A stretch of DNA of 6,106 nucleotides from an uncultured Eubacteriales bacterium (GTDB lineage Bacteria; Bacillota; Clostridia; Oscillospirales; CAG-272): assembly GCA_905187695.1 (NCBI GenBank), contig CAJJIY010000055.1, positions 1 to 6,106 on the forward strand, written 5' to 3'. This document shows positions 1-5,167 of the stretch, piece after piece; positions within the stretch are counted from its first letter, which is position 1, and each line of letters opens with the position of its first letter. The position numbers and the translations under genes are program-made. The notes beneath the pieces were generated by a model. It did not search any database. It was not told where the DNA came from and saw only the letters and a list, made by a program, of their open reading frames with translations.

Positions 1-21
1 GCTTTCGCGCGGAGGCCTTTT
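1..21. terminator. Probable right half of a bidirectional terminator, cut by the window edge
   Basis: Read on the minus strand, these bases are AAAAGG, then CCTCCGCGC, then GAAA, then GC. This looks like an A-run, the left arm of a GC-rich stem, a GAAA tetraloop and the first two bases of the returning arm. On the plus strand the returning arm ends in TTTT (18-21). Only two closing base pairs (bases 1-2 with 7-8) are visible, so the call is an inference. It fits the position, 25 nt past the stop of the last gene of the minus-strand operon. Confidence 0.35.
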
Positions 22-45
22 GAAGTTTTCCGGATCGGGCAGGGT

Positions 46-906
46 TCAGTTTTGTTTGGCGGCTTTATAGGCCTTTTGCATGGAAAGCGCGTCTTCGGCC
101 ATTGTTCCGGCCGATTCGCAGATGATGCGGGGGCAAAGGTTGTCTTTGACCAGTGCCTCACACAGCGGTTCAAAGGCCGGGCCGAAGACTTCATCCGCAA
201 AGGTCAGATGTCGCTTTTCGCCGGCCGCCGTATATTCGATCTTGGAAAAATGACAGTGGAGATAGCGCGCCGTTTCGTCTCCCAGAGCCTCCCCGATTTC
301 CGAGAACACACGCCGGTAACTGTCTGCATCCGGGAAAAGCCCGCCGCAGGCGCGGGCATTCATGTGGCCAAAATCCACCACGGGTCGCAGACGCGGGTCG
401 GTTTTGCAAAGCGAAATCACTTCCGCAAGGGTGCCTAACTGATTTTGTTTACCCATGGTTTCAAGGCCGAGCGAAACCGGCGCGTTTCCCACGACTTCCA
501 GCGTTTTTTCCAGCGTGTCGCGGGCCAGCGAGAGCGCTTCTTCCCGCGGAATCTTACCGGCGGAACCGGTATGGATCACCACCAGATCCGCACCCAGGAG
601 TACGGCGGCCTCCACGGATTTTTCAATATAGGTCACGCTTTTGAGACGCTTTTCGGGATCTACGCCGGAAAGAGAGATAAAATAAGGTGCGTGCAGGGAA
701 AGCTCGATGCCGTTTTCCTTGGCCGCCTGTCCGATCTTCAGGAGCGATTCCGCCCCCGCCGACAGGCCGTTCCCGGCCTCGTATTCATAAGCGCCAAGAC
801 CCATTGAGCGTACATAGGCCGGGGCCTCCAGGGTGGATTTATGTCCGGCGTCGTAAAAACTCCGGCTGTTTCCGCCCGGACCGAAAAGGGCTTCTTTTCT
901 TTTCAT
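46..906 (-). CDS. Endonuclease-IV-like TIM-barrel protein (AP endonuclease family 2 fold)
   Basis: This 286-residue protein resembles endonuclease IV (Nfo), a zinc-dependent enzyme that cuts DNA at abasic sites. The metal-ligand series appears in order: H72 (LHAPY), H112 (IHTGS), E149 (GLETM), D178 and H181 (DFGHMNAR), H217 (LHCHFSK), H233 (EKRHLTF) and E264 (ICESAG). By hand alignment with E. coli Nfo, the Asp of its Asp-Arg-His motif (D229) is replaced by Lys231, so eight of nine ligands are kept. The loop around it is also different. It may therefore be a divergent EndoIV clade or a sugar-isomerase-like relative of the xylose isomerase-like barrel family. The ATG follows an AAAGGAG site and overlaps the stop of the upstream phosphatase gene as ATGA, which suggests translational coupling. 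It is the last visible gene of the operon. The fold is fairly certain; the DNA repair role is less so. Confidence 0.8.
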   Translation of the reverse strand: MKRKEALFGPGGNSRSFYDAGHKSTLEAPAYVRSMGLGAYEYEAGNGLSAGAESLLKIGQAAKENGIELSLHAPYFISLSGVDPEKRLKSVTYIEKSVEAAVLLGADLVVIHTGSAGKIPREEALSLARDTLEKTLEVVGNAPVSLGLETMGKQNQLGTLAEVISLCKTDPRLRPVVDFGHMNARACGGLFPDADSYRRVFSEIGEALGDETARYLHCHFSKIEYTAAGEKRHLTFADEVFGPAFEPLCEALVKDNLCPRIICESAGTMAEDALSMQKAYKAAKQN

Positions 907-1448
907 ATATACTCCTTTGTCAGCGGACTCCCGGTGCGGATATCCGGCATATGGGGGTGCTTTTTATAAAATCTGCGCAGGATTTTTCGCTCGAAAAAGC
1001 GCTTCAGCCGTGTGCCGGCATCGGTTTTGTCCTTGATGGGGGGGACCAGGCAGGAGCGCGCCCCGCAAAGCCGTGCGCACAGAACATCGGTAAAGATCTG
1101 ATCGCCGAGAAACAGCGTGGTCAAGGGTGTTGCGCCGAGCGAACGGATAAACTTTTTGGCGCGGCCGGGGAGCGGTTTTCGGGCGTCCCGGCGATAGGGG
1201 AGATCCAGCTCCCGGCAGAAAAGCGACACCCGTTCCTCGTGATTGTTGGAAAGAAAGGCGACCCGGATCCCTGCGGCCGAAAGAGCAGAAAGAAAGGTGC
1301 GCACCCGTTCGTTGGGGAGCGGCTCTTCGTATGGAGCCAGCGTGTTGTCGATATCGCAAAGGAGCAGGCGGACGCCTGCCTTTTTCAATTCGTCCACCGA
1401 CAGATCGTCAAAAACCTTTTGGGTCTGTGTTGGAAAAAACAGCGACAT
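903..1448 (-). CDS. yqeG: YqeG family HAD IIIA-type phosphatase
   Basis: This is a 181-residue cytosolic protein of the haloacid dehalogenase superfamily. The motifs are in order: motif I DIDNTL (D32 nucleophile, D34 acid/base), motif II LSNN (S67), motif III ARKPLP (K91) and motif IV GDQ..TD (D116, D121). There is no large cap domain. Length and motif wording match the YqeG group of Bacillota; its physiological substrate is not established. The reading frame is open upstream to 1568, but that stretch overlaps the nitroreductase gene and resembles no part of the family. The ATG at 1446-1448 has an ideal AAAGGAGG six nt before it, so I start there. In Bacillus, yqeG sits beside yqeH and aroE; neither is here. 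The stop codon overlaps the start of the EndoIV-like gene by 4 nt. The C-terminal tail, from about residue 145, is basic (RLKRFF, RKILRRFYKK). Confidence 0.88.
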   Translation of the reverse strand: MSLFFPTQTQKVFDDLSVDELKKAGVRLLLCDIDNTLAPYEEPLPNERVRTFLSALSAAGIRVAFLSNNHEERVSLFCRELDLPYRRDARKPLPGRAKKFIRSLGATPLTTLFLGDQIFTDVLCARLCGARSCLVPPIKDKTDAGTRLKRFFERKILRRFYKKHPHMPDIRTGSPLTKEYI

Positions 1449-1454
1449 AAGCGG

Positions 1455-1462
1455 CCTCCTTT
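1455..1462 (-). promoter_or_regulatory. Ribosome binding site that fixes the yqeG start
   Basis: AAAGGAGG on the minus strand, six nt before the ATG at 1446-1448. It supports the 181-residue form over the longer open frame that runs back into the nitroreductase gene. Confidence 0.85.
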
Positions 1463-1497
1463 CCGCGAAAAGCAGGGGAATGGGATCGGTTTTAAAA

Positions 1498-2022
1498 TCA
1501 GCGTACAAACAGCCTGCCCTTGCGTCGTTCGGGCGGCGGCGGGAGCGGATCGGCCGAATAACCGACAATCAGATGGCCGATGCCCTCATAATCACCCTCT
1601 ATATCAAAACTTTTTAAAATCTCTTTGCCCTCTTCACTCTCAAACTCTTCTTTGGCTCGGTGGATCCAGCAACTGCCCAATCCAAGCGCGTGCGCGGCCA
1701 GCATCATGTTGCCCAACACCAGCGATCCGTCATAAAGGTAGGTGGAAGCGGCGCTGCGGTCGGCCAATACGACAAACAGCGCGGGCGCACCGTAAAAAGG
1801 ATTTCCGCCCTCGCGCCCCGCGGCGGCGGCATTCATACGGTAAAGCTTTCCGATCAATGCCGGGTCGGTGATCTGCAGGATGATCGGGCTTTGCAGATTT
1901 CGGCCGCTGGCGGCGTAAAGCCCCGCCTGAGCGATTTCGTCCAGCAATTCGGCGGGCACGGGTTTTTCAAGGTAATGGCGGCAGCTCCGCCGGGTTTTCA
2001 TCTGATTCAGAATGTCGTTCAT
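1498..2022 (-). CDS. Nitroreductase family protein (FMN-dependent oxidoreductase)
   Basis: This 174-residue protein is of the nitroreductase fold, whose members bind FMN as dimers and reduce nitro compounds, quinones or other electron acceptors with NAD(P)H. It has the N-terminal FMN-phosphate motif RRSCRHY (R11, R12, S13), the GRNLQSP segment (residues 40-46, in the place of the common xxxNxQP motif), the central strand APALFVVLAD (79-88), the helix with LGNMMLAAHALGLGSCWI (103-120), and the C-terminal strand IGHLIVGYS (148-156) followed by a Pro-rich stretch and basic end. It is a short form of the family with no ferredoxin domain. The ATG follows a near-perfect AAAGGAGGTG site at 2027-2036. 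It lies 49 nt after maf and 49 nt before yqeG, so it is probably co-transcribed. The substrate cannot be told from sequence. Confidence 0.9.
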   Translation of the reverse strand: MNDILNQMKTRRSCRHYLEKPVPAELLDEIAQAGLYAASGRNLQSPIILQITDPALIGKLYRMNAAAAGREGGNPFYGAPALFVVLADRSAASTYLYDGSLVLGNMMLAAHALGLGSCWIHRAKEEFESEEGKEILKSFDIEGDYEGIGHLIVGYSADPLPPPPERRKGRLFVR

Positions 2023-2044
2023 GGTGCACCTCCTTTAAAATGAT

Positions 2045-2065
2045 CCGAAACAGAACCCGTTTCGG
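2045..2065 (-). other. Intercistronic inverted repeat between maf and the nitroreductase gene
   Basis: CCGAAAC (2045-2051) and GTTTCGG (2059-2065) form a perfect 7-bp stem with a 7-nt loop. On the transcribed minus strand it is followed by ATCATTTTAAAGGAGG, so there are only four U residues and they run into the nitroreductase ribosome binding site. It could be a weak attenuator, a transcript-processing hairpin or chance. I do not call it a full terminator. Confidence 0.4.
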
Positions 2066-2071
2066 GACTAT

Positions 2072-2671
2072 TTATTTTGAAAGCTCGGTCAGCGAACGGG
2101 AAAGCATTCGTTCCGAGAGCCGATTCAGCACATATACCGGCAACCCGACCACATTGAAATAGTCGCCTTCTATGCCTTTGATAAAGAGAGAGGCCAGTCC
2201 TTGGATCGCATAGGCACCTGCTTTGTCAAAGGGCTCTTTGCTCCGGATGTACCATTCGCGCGCCTCTTTGGGCATCGGCCCGAAAGAGACCAGCGTTGTG
2301 TCGGCGTCTGTGCCGATCCGGTCGCCGCAAAAGAGCGCCACGCCGCTTACCACCCGGTGGCGTGTGTCTGAAAGTAAGGCGAGCATCCGGTCGGCATCGG
2401 CTGCGTCGCGCGGTTTTCCGAGGATCTCGTTTCCGACGGCCACTACGGTATCGGCGGCGATCAACACCGTGCTTTCATTCCATTCCCCTTTTGAGGCGAG
2501 TTCTTCGCGTGCGCAAAGGCCCTTCCGAAGAGCCAGTTCCTTCACAAGAGACACCGGATCGTCAATGTCGGAGCGCTCGTCCGTGTGGGCACCTTTCACC
2601 TCAAAGGCAAGACCCAGCCCGGAAAGAATTTCCCGCCGGCGCGGGGAGTTGGAGGCCAGAATCACACGCAT
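2072..2671 (-). CDS. maf: Maf family nucleoside triphosphate pyrophosphatase (probably dTTP/UTP type)
   Basis: This 199-residue cytosolic enzyme of the Maf/HAM1 (ITPase-like) superfamily hydrolyses nucleoside triphosphates to the monophosphate and pyrophosphate. Family members act on dTTP, UTP, CTP or modified nucleotides, and Maf was first known as a septum-formation inhibitor. Seen here are the N-terminal LASNSPRRREIL (residues 5-16), TDE (30-32), the catalytic ADT (D74), GKP (85-87), TRHRVVSGVAL (103-113), DKAGAYAIQG (149-158) and GDYFNVVGLP (169-178). The DKAGAY...VVGLP wording resembles the YhdE/YceF dTTPase group more than the m7GTP group, though this is by eye. Twelve codons upstream (to 2707) are open, but AAAGGAGG sits seven nt before the ATG at 2669-2671 and the family starts at this Met. 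It lies 40 nt after the mtlD-like gene. Tmk, which makes dTDP, is in the same operon. Confidence 0.94.
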   Translation of the reverse strand: MRVILASNSPRRREILSGLGLAFEVKGAHTDERSDIDDPVSLVKELALRKGLCAREELASKGEWNESTVLIAADTVVAVGNEILGKPRDAADADRMLALLSDTRHRVVSGVALFCGDRIGTDADTTLVSFGPMPKEAREWYIRSKEPFDKAGAYAIQGLASLFIKGIEGDYFNVVGLPVYVLNRLSERMLSRSLTELSK

Positions 2672-2678
2672 GGCAGCG

Positions 2679-2686
2679 CCTCCTTT
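2679..2686 (-). promoter_or_regulatory. Ribosome binding site that fixes the maf start
   Basis: AAAGGAGG on the minus strand, seven nt before the ATG at 2669-2671. It falls inside the open extension that begins at 2707 and favours the shorter, family-typical start. Confidence 0.82.
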
Positions 2687-2711
2687 CTGTTTGTCTGCAT
2701 AAATCAATTTC

Positions 2712-3929
2712 TCAATGCCGGTTTTTCATGCCGGCCAGCGTCTCTACGAAAGCGGAGAAAGGCGCCTTTTCTTTCAAGAGCCGGTAGAAGGCGGAGATCA
2801 TTTCGACATCGTCCGGAGCTTCTATGTGGCTGTATTTGGCAAGCGCCGCCGGGAGACCGTTTGTATTCACATATTCCGAGATTTCAACGGCGGCCGCGTC
2901 GCTTGGAAGGTCGAAAAGATAGCCCGCCGCAATACCCACGGCAATGTGGGCCGGAATACCGCCCGATTCTTTCACCATCCGGAAAGCGCCCACCAGACGA
3001 TCGTTTTCGGAGAGCTTGCGCTTCGGATCGCGGCCAACGCGGTCCAACGAATCCACCAGCAGCTTGTTTTCAAAGCGGACCATCAGATCCTCCACAAACT
3101 GCAGCGTGTCGTCCAGTGGCGCACCGTGGCGTTTTGCCAGTCCCCGAGCCGACTCTATCAGCGCACGGGTCAGAATATATTTGATCTCGCCGTCCGTTGC
3201 GGCCTCGAAAATGTAATGATAACCCTTCTGATAGGCCATGTAAGCCATCAGTGCGTGCCCCATGTTGTGAATAAGCAGCTTGCGTTCGATAAAGAAAGCA
3301 AAAGGGGAAAAGGGAACCAATTCTTTGATGGGGGGCATCTCGCATCCCGCAGGTCGGAACCCGGCCGCATCCACCGGAAGCTCACTGTAGGGCTCGGCGC
3401 AGACGGCCAGCGGATATTGTTTTTTGAATTCTTCGGGTGTGGGCGGTACGGTGCGGCCGACCGAAACACAAACAAAGCCAATGTTTTCTTCAAACCACTC
3501 ACGGTCCTTTTGGGGGATGTGTGGCTCGACCAGTCCGTGAAGATATTCATTGGAACCAATCATGTTCTCGCAAATGAGGATATTCAGCGGCCGGTTGATC
3601 TCGCGGCGCGCCAGGATTGCGCGTGCCAGGAGCGGGGCAACGAAGGGAAGGATGTTCACGCCCAAGGCCGTGGCCATAATGTCGCAATCGGCAATGGCGC
3701 GGACGACAGCCTCTTCGTCCCGGCCGTTTACAGCCTTTACATTCTCAACCCATTCGGGCACATATTCCGTTCCGCGGGTCACAAAAATCGGATATTTTCC
3801 GGTTTTGTTCAGTTCGTCCACCACCGTGGCGTTGACATCAATAAATGTGGTCTCATAGCCGGAAAGATAAAACCGCTGGCCGATAAAACCTCGGCCGATA
3901 TTTCCAGCACCATACATGATCGCTTTCAT
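2712..3929 (-). CDS. mtlD: Mannitol-1-phosphate 5-dehydrogenase-like protein (polyol long-chain dehydrogenase)
   Basis: MtlD interconverts mannitol 1-phosphate and fructose 6-phosphate with NAD(H). This 405-residue protein has the family's N-terminal Rossmann motif GAGNIGRGFIG (residues 7-17), with Asp31 at the end of the second strand (FIDVN) consistent with NAD preference. It has CENM (120-123), the catalytic segment ERKLLIHNMGHA (215-226) with Lys217, Asn222 and His225, and the C-terminal DRVGRDPKRKLSENDRL (296-312), all close to E. coli MtlD. It is about 25 residues longer than the E. coli enzyme; the additions seem spread between residues 160 and 205 and at the C-terminus. The ribosome binding site (AAAGGAG, 11 nt before the ATG) lies inside the last codons of tmk, five nt away, implying coupling. 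No mannitol PTS or regulator is visible, so the true substrate may be another sugar phosphate or polyol. The family call is firm; the exact substrate is not. Confidence 0.85.
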   Translation of the reverse strand: MKAIMYGAGNIGRGFIGQRFYLSGYETTFIDVNATVVDELNKTGKYPIFVTRGTEYVPEWVENVKAVNGRDEEAVVRAIADCDIMATALGVNILPFVAPLLARAILARREINRPLNILICENMIGSNEYLHGLVEPHIPQKDREWFEENIGFVCVSVGRTVPPTPEEFKKQYPLAVCAEPYSELPVDAAGFRPAGCEMPPIKELVPFSPFAFFIERKLLIHNMGHALMAYMAYQKGYHYIFEAATDGEIKYILTRALIESARGLAKRHGAPLDDTLQFVEDLMVRFENKLLVDSLDRVGRDPKRKLSENDRLVGAFRMVKESGGIPAHIAVGIAAGYLFDLPSDAAAVEISEYVNTNGLPAALAKYSHIEAPDDVEMISAFYRLLKEKAPFSAFVETLAGMKNRH

Positions 3930-3934
3930 TATTT

Positions 3935-4561
3935 TTATTTCTCCTTTGTATCGGTTGCGTTAAAAAGCGGACGGACGGTTTCCAATATCCGTTCGGCCAC
4001 CGCGTCGGGTGTGCCCCTGGCCTCAATTCGGATCACCGGGTCGGGCAGCGTGTCAAACACCCGGAAAAAAGCCTCGCGGAAAAGCGTCAGACTTTCCTCT
4101 TTTTCATAAATTTCCCGTTCACCCGCGCGGCTGTTCATACGGGCCAGGGCTGCAAAGGGCGGAATATCCAGAAACACGCAAAGATCCGGCCGGCGAATTT
4201 CCGCGCAACCGAGATTCATGTTTTTGACCCATTCAAAATCGCAAAGACTGCCCTGATAGGCCAAAGAGGAATAGTAATACCGGTCGCACAACACATCTTC
4301 ACCGCGTTCAAGTGCCGCGGTGATCTCCCGGTTGTGCCGGATGCGATCCAGCAAAAAAAGCGCGGCCATTTCCGCCGGAGAACTTTTGGTTTTGCCCGCC
4401 AGTGCTGTGCGCAACATGAGGCCCGTTTCGCCATCGGTCGGCTCCGCCGTCCGGAAAACACGGCGGCCCATCCGGATCAGCGTTTGTTCCAATTTTTCAA
4501 TCTGGGTGCTCTTTCCGCATCCGTCAATGCCTTCAAATACGATAAACAAGGGGTGAGTCAT
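3935..4561 (-). CDS. tmk: Thymidylate kinase (dTMP kinase)
   Basis: This 208-residue cytosolic P-loop kinase transfers phosphate from ATP to dTMP, giving dTDP for DNA synthesis. The Walker A motif is FEGIDGCGKSTQ (residues 9-20), and the DRYYYSSLAYQG motif (93-104) is typical of thymidylate kinases. The strand LCVFLDIPP (127-135) and a LID region with R145 and R149 (RAGEREIYEKEE) follow. Where the usual bacterial enzyme has a REPGGT motif, this one has AEPTDGETG (39-47), a wording I associate with a divergent group of Tmk proteins. It may be a second copy beside a canonical tmk elsewhere, or the only one. The ATG follows GAGGAGG (4571-4577) nine nt away. It is the first gene of the operon, about 25 nt from the inferred transcription start; holB and recR, frequent tmk neighbours, are absent. 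Confidence 0.9.
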   Translation of the reverse strand: MTHPLFIVFEGIDGCGKSTQIEKLEQTLIRMGRRVFRTAEPTDGETGLMLRTALAGKTKSSPAEMAALFLLDRIRHNREITAALERGEDVLCDRYYYSSLAYQGSLCDFEWVKNMNLGCAEIRRPDLCVFLDIPPFAALARMNSRAGEREIYEKEESLTLFREAFFRVFDTLPDPVIRIEARGTPDAVAERILETVRPLFNATDTKEK

Positions 4562-4592
4562 TCTTCATCGCCTCCTCTTTCGGTCGGCTTTC

Positions 4593-4621
4593 ATTGTATC
4601 ATTGTGCGCGTTGTTTGTCAA
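4593..4621 (-). promoter_or_regulatory. Sigma-A-type promoter of the tmk operon
   Basis: On the minus strand, TTGACA (4616-4621) is a perfect -35 and TACAAT (4593-4598) a near-consensus -10, separated by 17 bp. A TG one base before the -10 (TGATACAAT) makes it an extended -10 as well. The predicted start, near 4586, gives a leader of about 25 nt before tmk. It fires away from the fur-like promoter. Confidence 0.85.
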
Positions 4622-4625
4622 GGTC

Positions 4626-4650
4626 GCAAAGTTCTGCTTTGCATTTTTTT
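4626..4650 (+). terminator. Terminator-like hairpin and T-run between the divergent promoters
   Basis: GCAAAG (4626-4631) and CTTTGC (4637-4642) form a perfect 6-bp stem with a 5-nt loop, followed by A and seven Ts (4644-4650). In the plus direction this has the layout of a short intrinsic terminator, yet no plus-strand gene lies upstream. It could block antisense transcription coming through the tmk operon, act as an operator for a divergent regulator, or supply an AT-rich tract upstream of the fur-like promoter. Confidence 0.4.
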
Positions 4651-4661
4651 ACCGAAATCTC

Positions 4662-4690
4662 TTGACAAAAAGGTACAACCATGCTAAAAT
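4662..4690 (+). promoter_or_regulatory. Sigma-A-type promoter of the Fur-family/transporter unit
   Basis: TTGACA (4662-4667) and TAAAAT (4685-4690) are separated by 17 bp. A T-tract (4644-4650) lies upstream of the -35 and may help as an UP-like element. The -10 abuts the palindrome at 4690-4706, so a bound repressor would cover the -10 and the transcription start. Confidence 0.85.
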
Positions 4691-4706
4691 TGAGAACGAT
4701 TCTCAA
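4690..4706. promoter_or_regulatory. Fur-type operator palindrome
   Basis: TTGAGAA, CGA, TTCTCAA is a perfect 7-bp inverted repeat with a 3-bp centre. Viewed as the 7-1-7 Fur-family site it is TGAGAAC-G-ATTCTCA (4691-4705), the same layout as Fur, Zur and PerR boxes (for example TGATAATnATTATCA), with six of seven arm positions symmetric. Its place over the -10 and start site, just before a Fur-family gene, points to autorepression. Which metal is sensed cannot be read from the site. Confidence 0.85.
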
Positions 4707-4721
4707 ATTGAGGTGCCGCAA

Positions 4722-5150
4722 ATGGAAGAAACACAGAAAAAATATCATACAATCGGCCGGGAAATGCTGATTGCATACCTCCGGAAAACAGCCGTTTACA
4801 CGCCGCAGAATGCGGAAGAGATTTTTGCGGGACTTGCGCTCCTCCCGCGAAAGCTCGGGCGAAGCTCGGTTTACCGGTTGCTTTCGGATATGTGCCGCGA
4901 GGGGATCGTCCGCCGGTTCCGCGCCGCCAATGCGGAAGAAGGATATGTTTACCAGTATGTCGGCCCGGACGCCGGGTGCGAAGGGCATTTGCATCTTCAA
5001 TGCCTTTGCTGCGGAAAAATCGAGCATTTGCGTTGCTCGTGTAACCGGGAACTCGCCGCAATGATTTTAAAAACACACGATTTCAAAATTGACGAGGGTC
5101 GATCGGTACTTTACGGCACCTGCACCGATTGCCTTTCAAAGCGCTTATAA
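4722..5150 (+). CDS. Fur-family metal-responsive transcriptional repressor
   Basis: This 142-residue protein has the Fur-family plan: an N-terminal winged helix (about 8-68, with recognition region LGRSSVYRLLSDM, 45-57) and a C-terminal dimerisation and metal domain. Metal motifs are HLHLQC..CG (H89, H91, C94, C97) and GTCTDC (C134, C137), the latter pair forming the usual structural zinc site with C94/C97. Extra cysteines C96, C105 and C107, and H102 and H119, are candidate further ligands. The conserved His before the AEEI segment in PerR and many Fur proteins (H37 in B. subtilis PerR) is not present; Pro28 is there by hand alignment, which argues against classical PerR. The frame is open to 4602, but that would include the promoter and operator. 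The ATG at 4722 has GAGGTG six nt before it and gives the normal family length. It is co-directional with the transporter 17 nt downstream. The sensed metal (Zn, Fe or Mn) is undetermined. Confidence 0.93.
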   Translation: MEETQKKYHTIGREMLIAYLRKTAVYTPQNAEEIFAGLALLPRKLGRSSVYRLLSDMCREGIVRRFRAANAEEGYVYQYVGPDAGCEGHLHLQCLCCGKIEHLRCSCNRELAAMILKTHDFKIDEGRSVLYGTCTDCLSKRL

Positions 5151-5167
5151 TTTAAAGGTAGAGTTTT

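Noticed and set aside
1449..1568. A 40-residue N-terminal extension of the YqeG-type protein.
   Set aside because: It overlaps the end of the nitroreductase gene, resembles no family member, and a strong ribosome binding site sits before the internal Met at 1448.
687..1871. A 394-codon plus-strand open frame opposite the EndoIV-like, yqeG and nitroreductase genes.
   Set aside because: It spans three well-supported genes on the other strand, has a GTG start without a ribosome binding site, and its product is a low-complexity mix rich in Arg, Pro and Gly with no domain.
3070..3345. Short minus-strand frames inside mtlD (also near 3248-3559).
   Set aside because: They are out of frame with mtlD and have no ribosome binding site or recognisable motif.
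2715..4109. A 464-codon open frame on the plus strand, opposite mtlD and the end of tmk.
   Set aside because: It is longer than mtlD itself, but it has no ribosome binding site, matches no family I recognise, and lies exactly antisense to a gene with full MtlD motifs. Long antisense frames are common opposite GC-biased genes.
4602..4721. A 40-residue N-terminal extension of the Fur-family protein.
   Set aside because: It would translate the promoter and operator; the transcription start predicted near 4697 lies downstream of this start.
4562..4721. A riboswitch or metal-sensing leader RNA in the divergent region.
   Set aside because: Both predicted leaders are only about 25 nt long, too short for a known riboswitch aptamer; only the small hairpin at 4626-4642 is present, upstream of the fur-like promoter.
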